Below, piece by piece: positions 23,010-32,460 of a stretch of 38,026 bases of DNA. A program made the position numbers and the translations under genes. Position 1 is the first letter of the stretch. Each line of letters opens with the position of its first letter. The DNA is from Verrucomicrobiales bacterium (GTDB lineage Bacteria; Verrucomicrobiota; Verrucomicrobiia; Limisphaerales; UBA11320), in contig JAEUHE010000267.1 in assembly GCA_016793885.1 (NCBI GenBank), positions 1-38,026 of the forward strand. The letters are read 5' to 3'. The notes beneath the pieces are model-generated. The model ran no database searches and was not told where the DNA came from. It worked only from the letters and a program-made list of their open reading frames with translations.

Positions 23010-26000
23010 TCACGGCACCATCGGCCCCTGGAGCTTGAAGTAACGCTGGGGGATGGAGAGCGGTTCATCGGGAAGGATGGAAAAGCTGTTGGTGAGGGTG
23101 ATTGTCGCCAACCACGGCCATGGCCAAACAGCGTCCACTCTTTCGGTGGCCAGTAGGTCATAGTTCTTGCCTGGTGGGCCATAGACCACTTTACGCACCC
23201 CGATTCCCGACAACGGGCTCAGTTCCAGCCCAGGCGGATCCATCACGAACTCCTTGGCGATGAATCCCAGTCCGGCTTCGACCGCAGCCCCGATGGACTG
23301 GAACTCCGTGAGCAGCGGAACCCTCACATACAGCTCCGCTTCTCCGCCCGTGGCTGGCAGTAGATAGCGATCCACGCGATAACTGTGCCAGGGCTGCCCA
23401 TGAAGCACCAGTTGATGGGCGTCCAACAGAGTGGGCGGCAGCCCCGGACTGCCCGGACTGATCCTGATCAGGACGCCGGAGGTGATCAGCGCTCCGGATC
23501 CGAGATCGATCGTTCCGCCATTCGTGGCCACGAGGCTCGACCGCCGCTCCGCATCCACGAAGTTTCCCAGAGTCGGGAGTTGCATGGAGCTTCCTGCGCC
23601 GGTGGCGATCACCTGGACCCACCCACTTGGAACGTTGGTAAGCAGGGGAAGCGAGATCCGTCCGCCCGAGCTGGCTTCCAGAGTTAACGGCACACAGTCG
23701 CCTGCGGCCAACTGGACGAGGTTTGGAAGCTCAAGAGCGCTCCCTGCGCCTCGTGCGCTCCATGCGTCGGCGTCGCAGCGGGAGCTTTTGAGGTAGGTTC
23801 TGAGGCCGGGCAGCGAGATGATCGAGCCGTCGGTGGCCGCTAGGGAGCCGGAGTTAAGGTTGGTCAATCCGGTGAGTTCGAGGTTCACACGGCTGGCGGT
23901 CACGGATGCCAGCCAACTCAGTTGACCGGCCGCGATCACTCCGTTGGATCGGACCGTCAGTCCGACCGTCTCCCCTCCGCCCAGCTGCGGCATCAGCAGG
24001 CTCCCTTGGTTTCGAGCCTCAAGCAGGACTTCGCGGCTAGTGGCGTCGGATCGCTGCCAGGACGCCAGATCGATGACGCTGTTGGTGCCGTCGGCGAGCA
24101 GCTCCAGCCTTCCCTCCACCACCCGTTGCAATCCGCCCATGGCCACCCGTCCGCCGGCCACGGCCTCGATGGCGAGTGCGCCGCAATCCGGTCCTTGCAG
24201 CGACGTGAGGTTCATGAGGTCGAGAAGGCTGCCCGCACCCGTGGCGCTCCACAGACTCACGGCGCAGGAGCTTCCGTGGGAATGCCCAATCAGGTTGGGG
24301 AAGGACAGTTCTCCGCCCTCCTCGACGATGAGGCTGCCGGAAAACAACCGCGTCACCCCGGGCATGGCGAGGCGCGTTCCGCTGACCAGCATGCTCTTGA
24401 GCAGGGTCATTTGGGTCGCATCCAAAGTGCCGCCCGAACGAATGGTTACGGAAACTGCCGGGCCGCCACGGAAGGTGGGCATTGCGAGCACACCCGAGTT
24501 ACGCGCGTCGAAAGAGATGGACCTCTGCGCGGTCGAAGCATCCTCCAACTTGGCGAGGTTGATCAGGCTGTTGGTGCCTTCAGCGACAAAGGACAGCACG
24601 CCTTCGGACAGCGAACCGAGGGTGTTCAGATCCACGGTGGCCCCGGCAGCGGCACGCACGGCGAGGTTACCGCAGGAGGCTCCGGTCAAGGCCCTGAGGG
24701 CGGAGAAGTCCAGCCGGCTGCCCGCTCCCGTGGCGAGCCAGGTGGTTCCAACACACCCTAAAGGATGGAGGTGGGAAAGCAGTTTGGGGGTGGAGGCGAT
24801 TCCGCCGCCACTCACCGTGATGTTCGCGTTCCCCAGCTGAACGAGTTCGGGAAACTCGACCGGCATCGCGTTGACTGAGAAACCCTTGAGCCGGGTCATT
24901 TGGGCCACCGGCAGAATCCCACCGGTGCCTACAGCGACCGTCACCACCTCGCCCCCCGGCAGCCGGGGGACCTGGACTTCCCCGAGGTTGCGAGCTTCGA
25001 AGCCCACGGTCAGCGAGTCGCCGAGGCAGGATTCGAGCTGGGGCAACTCCACGCGGCTGCCCGCGCCGTCGGCGAGAATCGTTATGGATCCCTGCTCGAT
25101 GCGGGACAGATTGGGCATCTGAAACAAGCCACCGGCGAAGGCTCGAAATCCTAGGCTGCCACATTCCGGGCCGGCCAACGTGGAGAGGGAGGGCAGCCGC
25201 AGCTGGCTTCCGGTTCCGGACACCGACCACAAGGGTGCTTCGCAACTGTTGCCCGAGGTATGGACAGTGAGGTTGGACAGCGACACCACAGCGCCTGATT
25301 CAATGGTGATGCCCGAATTCCCGAGACGGGTCAGCAGGGGAAAGTCCGCGGAGGCGCCTCCGATCGTAAAACCCCTGAGTTCAGTCAGGCGATCCACCGG
25401 GATCACGCCTCCTGACCTGCGGCTGATGATCGCCATGGGAGAACCGCTGAAGCCAGGGTAGTTAACCCGGCCTAAATTGCGCGCCTCGAAGCTGAAGCTC
25501 CGGAGCCGTGCGGTTGCGGTGTTTAGAAGGGGGAGGTCCACGACACTGCCTGCACCCTCGGAGAGGAACATCACCTGGCCTTCGGTTAGGTTGGTGAGGG
25601 CGGGCAAGTCGACGATGCCTCCGCGATCGGCCTGGATATGGATCGAGGCACATTCCCCGCCGCTCAGCGACTCCAAGGTGGGCAAGTCGAAGCGGCTGCC
25701 GGCGCCATCCGCCTTCCAGATCACGGCGAAGCAGCCGGGCGGCTTGGCATAGGAGGCGAGAGATTCCAGCGAGATCCTCCCTCCACCAATGGCTTGCAAA
25801 GTCCCCGCTGTCATCTCGAAGGAGCCGTACACGGAAAGGACACTTCCCGTTCCGGAGACCGTAAAGAGCGGGTTGCCCATGAGGGTGAGGGGGCCGTCCA
25901 GCCTGGATGGTCCCGTCGTGAGGCGCAAACTGCCGCCCAGTTGAACGAGGGCATTGGACGATTGAAGGCTCCTCACGGTGGTTTGAAGAGTGTTGGTGAT

Positions 26001-26210
26001 GGAAGTCAGCGGCCCGCCTGCCGCGGTCAGGATCACGTCATCCGCGGCGCCGGGCAAGACATCGCCTGTCCAGTTTGCCGCCGTCTGCCAAAGCCCGTCT
26101 CCTCCGCCGCCATCCCAGGCGATCGTGGCTCCACGGAGCTCGGTCGTCAGAACGGAACTGAAACTGAGTATCCACACTAGCCCGCTGGCCCACTTCAACG
26201 CATCTCTCAT
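23010..26210 (-). CDS. Secreted giant repeat protein: five units of exactly 163 residues with paired cysteines (beta-solenoid-like)
   Basis: 1066 residues from ATG 26210, chosen because MRDALKWASGLVWILSFSSV makes a signal peptide; the frame is open to 26312, and residue numbers here count from 26312. After the signal comes AWDGGGGDGLWQTAANWTGD, a motif common at the N-terminus of autotransporter-like and passenger proteins. Five units follow from about 181 to 950 (the last truncated). Cys occurs at 194/357/520/683/846 and again 27 residues later at 221/384/547/710/873. Trp occurs at Cys+5, and GAGS-like and EARN-like landmarks also recur at exact 163-residue steps. Inside each unit, segments of about 23 residues ending LPxL suggest some seven solenoid coils. 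The C-terminus (about 1049-1097; NYDLLATERVDAVW ... RYFKL) is a module shared with two other secreted proteins here. There is no catalytic motif and the function is unknown. Divergent from the subtilase gene, with 122 bp between the starts. Confidence 0.85.
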   Translation of the reverse strand: MRDALKWASGLVWILSFSSVLTTELRGATIAWDGGGGDGLWQTAANWTGDVLPGAADDVILTAAGGPLTSITNTLQTTVRSLQSSNALVQLGGSLRLTTGPSRLDGPLTLMGNPLFTVSGTGSVLSVYGSFEMTAGTLQAIGGGRISLESLASYAKPPGCFAVIWKADGAGSRFDLPTLESLSGGECASIHIQADRGGIVDLPALTNLTEGQVMFLSEGAGSVVDLPLLNTATARLRSFSFEARNLGRVNYPGFSGSPMAIISRRSGGVIPVDRLTELRGFTIGGASADFPLLTRLGNSGITIESGAVVSLSNLTVHTSGNSCEAPLWSVSGTGSQLRLPSLSTLAGPECGSLGFRAFAGGLFQMPNLSRIEQGSITILADGAGSRVELPQLESCLGDSLTVGFEARNLGEVQVPRLPGGEVVTVAVGTGGILPVAQMTRLKGFSVNAMPVEFPELVQLGNANITVSGGGIASTPKLLSHLHPLGCVGTTWLATGAGSRLDFSALRALTGASCGNLAVRAAAGATVDLNTLGSLSEGVLSFVAEGTNSLINLAKLEDASTAQRSISFDARNSGVLAMPTFRGGPAVSVTIRSGGTLDATQMTLLKSMLVSGTRLAMPGVTRLFSGSLIVEEGGELSFPNLIGHSHGSSCAVSLWSATGAGSLLDLMNLTSLQGPDCGALAIEAVAGGRVAMGGLQRVVEGRLELLADGTNSVIDLASWQRSDATSREVLLEARNQGSLLMPQLGGGETVGLTVRSNGVIAAGQLSWLASVTASRVNLELTGLTNLNSGSLAATDGSIISLPGLRTYLKSSRCDADAWSARGAGSALELPNLVQLAAGDCVPLTLEASSGGRISLPLLTNVPSGWVQVIATGAGSSMQLPTLGNFVDAERRSSLVATNGGTIDLGSGALITSGVLIRISPGSPGLPPTLLDAHQLVLHGQPWHSYRVDRYLLPATGGEAELYVRVPLLTEFQSIGAAVEAGLGFIAKEFVMDPPGLELSPLSGIGVRKVVYGPPGKNYDLLATERVDAVWPWPWLATITLTNSFSILPDEPLSIPQRYFKLQGPMVP

Positions 26211-26332
26211 ACGAACCCCATGATCGCTCATCCTACCTGGATACACCCCGGAAAGCGACAGGATTGTTTTTCGTGAAAGGTTTCCCGGATGGGCTGGTTT
26301 TCTAGGGTGCACACAGGGGCTGAAAGGCCATT

Positions 26333-29300
26333 ATGAAGCGCACCAAACCAACGATCGACACGCTGAGCGGCACCGGACGTCCATGGGCAGCCGTCGGGTA
26401 CCTAGGTGAACGTTTACTCAAGTCGGCAGCCGGGACCGCCCTTCTGACGCTCCTGAGCAGTTGGATTCTGTTTTGCCCCCGCGTCGGGGCGGTGGAAGTC
26501 CGGCTTGGCGCGTCCATGGCTGGGGAATCCCTGCGGATTTCGTGGCAGTCTGACTCGTTGACCACCAACGCTCCCTATATTCATAACGAATTTCAGCTGG
26601 AAACGAGTCAGGACTTGCTTGGTTGGGAAGTAGATCCGGCCACGATACCAGGCGGATTCCTTGGGGCCGCACAAATTGGGCACGAGCGCTTGATTCCCAG
26701 GATGCACCAGCGGGGTTATGTTCGCTTAAGGCATCGCCTGAATCTTCCCGGAGCTGACCTCTCCGGACTGGACTTGCGCGGGGCGGACCTCCGCGATGCC
26801 AATCTCGCCGGGGCTAAACTGGTCGGCACCCACTTGGCAGGTGCGGTGTTGACGCGAGCGAATTTGGCGGGCGCGGACCTGCGGAATGCCAACCTGGCCG
26901 GGGCTAACCTGAGTTCGGTGAATCTGGACGGCTTGGATCTCTCGGGAACCGATCTCAGTGCGATCCTGGGAATGCCAACCTTGACACGCTTGGCAGGTGA
27001 TCCCTCCGCAGAGCTTGCCCTGGCCTCCCCTCGGCTGCCCTACAACCCAGATCGGACGGACTTTCCGCCTCCGGGTGTGCCTTCCGCGCATCACGCGATG
27101 TTGATGCTTCGAACCAACGTCACGATCGGGCAGTTTAATGAGTTGATCGCGCGTCATGGCGCCACCGTGGTTGCTTCCAGCCCGGCGGATGCAGCTCTTT
27201 CCAATGCCCTCTTCATGGTGAAGTTTTCCAGTCAAACTCCGGAGGAACTCATTCTAAGGACCTCTGCACTCCTCCGTGAAGGGTTGGTGCAGGCTGCCGC
27301 CCCCGACATCGGGATCGGTCCCGCACTGATCAGCGATGATCAACGGGCGGCTGTCGGGTGGGACTGGGGCAGGGCGGGGGAGTTCGCGGGAGGTAACTGG
27401 GGATTGGAATTCGCCCGCGTGCCCCAGATGTGGAATGTGATACCCGCTCTACGAGCCTCCGCCGTTCCCGCCGTGCTGACGACGGTCATAGACGTCGACT
27501 TCGCCCCGCATCCCGATCTCTCCGTGGCGCGGTTTCTCGGGGCGCCGTGGATGGGAGTTGACGACCACGGCAATCACGTGGCCGGGATCATTGGTGCGAC
27601 TCACCACAACGGGTTGGGGGTGGACGGTGTCAACCCCTTCGCGTCCCTGCTGGGACAATCGTTCGTCATTCGATCCACCGATTCTACCGCCGTTCCCCCT
27701 CAGGTGGGGATAGTGACCTCGGCAGACTACGACACCGCTTTCCGTTTGGTTCAGGAACTTCGATCGACCGTCACCTCAACCCGGACCCGTGTGATTAACA
27801 TGAGTCTGGGATTCAATTGGTACCTGGCGACCAACGCCATCCGCCCCACACTGACCAACCTCTTCACCGCGAGCTATTCCAATCAGATCGCTCATGTCGC
27901 TACAAACTATGGTCGGCTCGTGGATGCGGTCCTGCGCAACGCTCCGCAAGTGCTCGTGGTGTGCGCTGCCGGTAATGACAGCGACCTGCTTCCGGCTGCC
28001 TTCGCCAGTCCCATGTGCAGTGCGGCCTTGGAATGGCAAACCCCGAATGTGCTGGTGGTAGGTGCCCATGACCGTCGAGGCATCATTAGCTCCTTCTCCA
28101 ACCGGGGGGCTCATATCTACGCTCCGGGGGAGGATATCCTCTCCACCACGTTCGTCGAGGCGGGGGGATACGCGGCCTACCCCGGTACTTCCATGGCTTC
28201 CCCGTTTGCGGCTGGAGTGGCCGGTTTTCTTCTCGCGGTGGAACCGACACTGACCCCGGTAGAAATCATCGGCCTCATTCGTGGCGCGGGCCCCTGGGTC
28301 GATGCTTGGGAAAGCCTGTGGGGCATCGACTCGCTGCGCCCGGATCGCCGGGTGGAACGAATGATCCTGGACATCGATGACAGCTCACTCGATGGGAGCA
28401 CGCGGTTGGAAATTCCTGGCTGGGGTCCCGGCAAGGAACGGAGTTTTGAACGGATCACGGAGGGGCCGGACTATGTTGGGTTGCTCAGCGTGCCTGGCGA
28501 TGGCGTGATAGACATGGCCGATTTCCGCCGGTGGCGCGACTGGTATCTCGCCTCCGAACGTGGACAGCAGCTGAACGGTTCCTCAAGGCATCCGTCTGGC
28601 GATGCGAACGCAGACGGTCGAACGGGCGATCCAGACGAGGCGCGGCGACATCCACGCGGCGACTTCAACGGCGATGGAAAGCTGGATCCAACCGCCACCC
28701 GGAAGGTGCCCGGAGGTGGAGTTCCACGATCCGACCTGCAAGTTCTGGCCACCTCGGAGCTGTGGGCTGATCCGCAAGTCCCGGATCCGCTGAAAATTCT
28801 GGACTGGATTGATTCGGTGGACTTTCACGTCTCAGCTGAGGGGTTCTATTATCGGCATCCGGAGATCCGCTCCGAGTCCACCGTGAAGGTCTACGACGCG
28901 GACAGCCGTATGCCGATTTCGGATCTTCCCGCCTCTCTCTTCACTCCCGACCACCTGACCAATATTTTTACTGTTCCTGAGGGTTCTACCTATTACGTGG
29001 CCAGCGATCCTATCGAAATAGGTGTCGGCACCAATGTCATCATGCGATCGATTGGCGATCAGGAAGTCGTCCTGGAGGATCGGGGGGCGGACTTGGCCGT
29101 GGATCTGGCTTTGGTGGAGATGACCGCTGTAGCGACCACCCTGAACCCGGCGCTTAAGGAGATCGACAGCCGGCCCAATGATCCGGTGGTCGAGGCCTAT
29201 CTCGGTTCCGACACCGTCGCGGCTACCATGACCAACAGTATCGGGGCCCGGGCATGGGCGACCAACTCCGGAACATTTTATGCCTTGGCACGTGCTGGTA

Positions 29301-32300
29301 GTCTTGGTGTCGCTCCGACCAACGTCGCGGTGGGGTCGACCTATTCCAGCGGGGTCCGCTGGCAGCGAAGCTTCATTAAGCAGGCTGGGCTCAAGGACCC
29401 GCAATTCCTGGTCAAACCCATGGTTTTGCGTCTCGGTGGATTCGGGATCGGCGGAGAAGACCTGCGAGCGATGGCTGAGATTTCGGTAGAGATGCGGGCA
29501 TTCGATGTCTCACCGTCCTGGATGCCGGTTTTCCTGTATCGGGCGGAGATTGCCGGTCAGGCCGCCGCCGCGGGAGTCCCTCCCAGTTTTGCCATCGTCT
29601 TTCAAGAGGGCGACCTTCCCGATCAGGCACTGCGTGTGGAAGGTAGCTTTAGCGCCGAGTATCGTCAGGTCCGGCACCTCGGCACGGTGAACCTGGAAGG
29701 TATACCCAACGGTCACTCCTTCGAGCTTCGCTACCGTCTGCTCGCTGAAGTATTTGGCGGAGCCGGGGATCGGGAGGCGTTCGCCTTTATCGGGGATCCT
29801 CTCGACTATGGCAGCGGGGTCACCATGGCGTATGGAGAATTCGGAGAACTTTCCACCATCAGCGATGTCACGGCCGAGCCGCAGGGTGCGGCGGGCGTGC
29901 ATTTCACATCGAAGGAGGGATTTTACTATCTGCTCTATCGTGCCGGATCTCAAGGAGAACCGGTTGGCTCGCCCGTGGCTGTGACGCTTACTGCGCCAGG
30001 CAGCGCCGTGCTTACGGATCCCAATCCTCCGATGATCCCCACGGCCGAGCACTATGTCCTGGAAGCCCAGCCGATCGGCACTCCTTTGGATGTGGACGCG
30101 GATGGGATCGACGATGTCTACGAACTTCAGCGTCCCACGATCCTCCATCCGTTGGTGGCGTCGGACGCCCTGCAAGATCCCGATGGGGACTTGCGATCCA
30201 ACTTGAAGGAATATCAAGACGGGACGGATCCGTTGACTGTCGATTCGATTCCCTCCTCTACCAGTCTCTTCCCCGGCCTGGTGATTCCCACCCATGACGG
30301 TGGACAGTTGGTGGATCTGAACGATGACGGCCTTCTGGATCTGGCCGGTCGTTCCGGGAGTGGTGTTGCTACCAAACTGGGCACGGTGGAAGGAGCCTTT
30401 GCGAATCGTCTTCTCTCCAGTGTTCCTGGCACATTGATTATCACGGACGCCGTTTTCCCCAAGCTGGACGCGGATCGGTTTGCGGATGGCTTGGTGGTGG
30501 ATTCGCTTTCCTCGAACCTTTACGTGCTGCGCGGATCGGGCGACGGCGGCTTTGCAGTCGTCACCACCCATCCGGTGCTGCGTGATCCCCAAAAGATCGT
30601 GCTGGGACGGCTGACTGCAGACGCCTTTCTGGATGTGGCCGTCCTCAGTCGGAACGGGCGTGGTGTGAGCCTGTTTCAGGGCACTTCAGATGGCCTGTTG
30701 CTCGCTGCGGGAACTCTTCAGACCAACTCCTTCGGCACGGCGGAGGCCCTGGCCTTGGGGGACCTCAATGAAGACGGGGCTGACGATGTGGTGGTGGCGT
30801 TCGCCAGTCAGACGGTGGTGTTTTTGAGTCGATCGGCCGGAGGATATGCGCCGGCGATTGTGATCCCCCTGCCTCGGACGGTCAATTCGTTGGTGTGTGT
30901 GGACATGGATGTGGATGGGCATCTCGATCTCGTCGGGGGCGAGGCCGGGAATGCGGGAAGCATCCGGATCGCGTTTGGTGCCGGCGACGGGACCTTCGGA
31001 CGGATCTTGGCGTATCCGGTAGGTCGGCCGGTCACGTCTCTCAGGATGGTTGACCTGAACCATGACTCCCGGCTCGATCTCATCGCCAGTCACGCGTCCG
31101 GGGATTTTGTCTCCGTCCTGATGGCTGGGGAGGGTGGCGTGATGGGAACAGCCACGGCTGTGCCTTGCGGCCCAGTGCTTCTGGATGTTCGCGACTGGGA
31201 CGGCGACACTCATCCTGATCTGATCAGCGGCATCGGCTCCTCTGGTGCGTTGGTGAACTTCGGGCGTGGGGATGGCTCGTTCCGCACTCGGACGCAGATT
31301 GTTTCCGAGTCGTTGGTTCCGCTGCAGGTTACGACCGGCGATATCGACGGAAATGGCTCGGTTGAGCTGACCGTGCTTGATTCTCGATCGAACTCCATCC
31401 AGGTCTGGCAGCCGTTGGCGGCAGAGGGACGCGGCTCGCTGCTGGCGAGCAACTCGATGGGCTCTATTGTGGTGGCCTTCGAACAGCGGGACCTGAATCG
31501 CGACGGTCTGCTTGATCTCGCGGTGGTGCGGCGGGCAGAAGCCTTCGACAGTCGCAGCACCAACCAGCTCGTGGTGCTGACCAACCAAGGCGGCAGCCGA
31601 TTCGTTGCCTCTGCCACCGTCTCGATGGACTCACGTCCCAACCGCATTGTCGGTGGCGATTTCGACAGCGACGGTGTTCAGGATTTGGTGGTGGAGACGG
31701 GAGGAGGATCCCTGCTGGGGGGCAGTCGGCTGGTTCTGGTCCGGGGAGACGGGGCCGGCGGAGTTGCCGCACCGATCGTGTATTCGGCGGCGCTCACCGT
31801 GTCGAGCCTCCAGCCCTTGGATGTGGATGGCGATGGGAAATCCGAGCTGCTCGTTCGGGGGACACGTCTCGTGGGGGCGCAACAGGTGAGTTTCCTCGAG
31901 TTGCTGCAGTTCGACGGCGAGACAGCGTGGGTGACGCGTCAGGCGCTGGAGCCGGCGGTTTACCTTGGCGGACTGTTGATTGCGGACGCGAATGGGGACG
32001 GGGCTTCCGATTTGCTGACGACCGTCATCGATCCACTTAATGGGACTCGGCTTCTCTCCATGCGTGCGGGAACTGTTTCAGGCTTCGGGACGATTACCAC
32101 ACTCGCCACGCTAACCGAGGATGCGGGGTTGGTCGGGTTCCTCGACCTCAACGGGGATGGGCGTAGAGACGTGGTGGGGAGCCGGGGATACTTATTGGCG
32201 GACGCGACCGGGGGATTCCAACCGTCGGTTGCGGTCTACGCCGGGCCGTTGGGCGTGCAGGGCGCGGTGGACATTAATGCCGACGGACGCCCCGACCTGG

Positions 32301-32335
32301 TCAGCCAACTGGGGGTACTGCTGCAAGGGGAGTAA
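26333..32335 (+). CDS. Giant secreted subtilase: pentapeptide repeats, I9-like prodomain, S8 protease, dockerin-like segment, 14 FG-GAP/VCBS loops
   Basis: 2000 residues; ATG 26333 has a GAAAGG site 5 bp upstream. A long signal region (to about 53) is followed by a small module (61-136; FQLETSQDLLGWEV ... RGYVRLRH) and pentapeptide repeats (140-210; GADLRDANLAGAKLVGTHLA). An I9-like prodomain spans about 250-328. The S8 protease (about 375-660) has Asp387 (TVIDVDF), His412 (DDHGNHVAGI), oxyanion Asn548 (CAAGND) and Ser620 (YPGTSMASP), so it looks catalytically intact. A dockerin/EF-hand-like stretch (about 720-815) contains GDANADGRTGD and GDFNGDGKLD. A long beta region follows, with a TSP3-like linker (DVDADGIDDVYEL). 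Residues 1326-2000 carry fourteen DxNxDGxxDL-type calcium loops about 50 residues apart, enough for two seven-bladed propellers. Family knowledge supports an extracellular serine endopeptidase; its target is unknown. No sorting signal ends the protein. Confidence 0.92.
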   Translation: MKRTKPTIDTLSGTGRPWAAVGYLGERLLKSAAGTALLTLLSSWILFCPRVGAVEVRLGASMAGESLRISWQSDSLTTNAPYIHNEFQLETSQDLLGWEVDPATIPGGFLGAAQIGHERLIPRMHQRGYVRLRHRLNLPGADLSGLDLRGADLRDANLAGAKLVGTHLAGAVLTRANLAGADLRNANLAGANLSSVNLDGLDLSGTDLSAILGMPTLTRLAGDPSAELALASPRLPYNPDRTDFPPPGVPSAHHAMLMLRTNVTIGQFNELIARHGATVVASSPADAALSNALFMVKFSSQTPEELILRTSALLREGLVQAAAPDIGIGPALISDDQRAAVGWDWGRAGEFAGGNWGLEFARVPQMWNVIPALRASAVPAVLTTVIDVDFAPHPDLSVARFLGAPWMGVDDHGNHVAGIIGATHHNGLGVDGVNPFASLLGQSFVIRSTDSTAVPPQVGIVTSADYDTAFRLVQELRSTVTSTRTRVINMSLGFNWYLATNAIRPTLTNLFTASYSNQIAHVATNYGRLVDAVLRNAPQVLVVCAAGNDSDLLPAAFASPMCSAALEWQTPNVLVVGAHDRRGIISSFSNRGAHIYAPGEDILSTTFVEAGGYAAYPGTSMASPFAAGVAGFLLAVEPTLTPVEIIGLIRGAGPWVDAWESLWGIDSLRPDRRVERMILDIDDSSLDGSTRLEIPGWGPGKERSFERITEGPDYVGLLSVPGDGVIDMADFRRWRDWYLASERGQQLNGSSRHPSGDANADGRTGDPDEARRHPRGDFNGDGKLDPTATRKVPGGGVPRSDLQVLATSELWADPQVPDPLKILDWIDSVDFHVSAEGFYYRHPEIRSESTVKVYDADSRMPISDLPASLFTPDHLTNIFTVPEGSTYYVASDPIEIGVGTNVIMRSIGDQEVVLEDRGADLAVDLALVEMTAVATTLNPALKEIDSRPNDPVVEAYLGSDTVAATMTNSIGARAWATNSGTFYALARAGSLGVAPTNVAVGSTYSSGVRWQRSFIKQAGLKDPQFLVKPMVLRLGGFGIGGEDLRAMAEISVEMRAFDVSPSWMPVFLYRAEIAGQAAAAGVPPSFAIVFQEGDLPDQALRVEGSFSAEYRQVRHLGTVNLEGIPNGHSFELRYRLLAEVFGGAGDREAFAFIGDPLDYGSGVTMAYGEFGELSTISDVTAEPQGAAGVHFTSKEGFYYLLYRAGSQGEPVGSPVAVTLTAPGSAVLTDPNPPMIPTAEHYVLEAQPIGTPLDVDADGIDDVYELQRPTILHPLVASDALQDPDGDLRSNLKEYQDGTDPLTVDSIPSSTSLFPGLVIPTHDGGQLVDLNDDGLLDLAGRSGSGVATKLGTVEGAFANRLLSSVPGTLIITDAVFPKLDADRFADGLVVDSLSSNLYVLRGSGDGGFAVVTTHPVLRDPQKIVLGRLTADAFLDVAVLSRNGRGVSLFQGTSDGLLLAAGTLQTNSFGTAEALALGDLNEDGADDVVVAFASQTVVFLSRSAGGYAPAIVIPLPRTVNSLVCVDMDVDGHLDLVGGEAGNAGSIRIAFGAGDGTFGRILAYPVGRPVTSLRMVDLNHDSRLDLIASHASGDFVSVLMAGEGGVMGTATAVPCGPVLLDVRDWDGDTHPDLISGIGSSGALVNFGRGDGSFRTRTQIVSESLVPLQVTTGDIDGNGSVELTVLDSRSNSIQVWQPLAAEGRGSLLASNSMGSIVVAFEQRDLNRDGLLDLAVVRRAEAFDSRSTNQLVVLTNQGGSRFVASATVSMDSRPNRIVGGDFDSDGVQDLVVETGGGSLLGGSRLVLVRGDGAGGVAAPIVYSAALTVSSLQPLDVDGDGKSELLVRGTRLVGAQQVSFLELLQFDGETAWVTRQALEPAVYLGGLLIADANGDGASDLLTTVIDPLNGTRLLSMRAGTVSGFGTITTLATLTEDAGLVGFLDLNGDGRRDVVGSRGYLLADATGGFQPSVAVYAGPLGVQGAVDINADGRPDLVSQLGVLLQGE

Positions 32336-32460
32336 CGGTGGCGAGTCGACGGCTACTCCGGCAGCGGAAGGTTGTGTGAACCGTCCCTCCTCGTTCCTCG
32401 GGCTTTTGGATCGCCTCGACGTTCGATCTGTGCCGGCGAGCTATCGGACGATTCTCTCCC

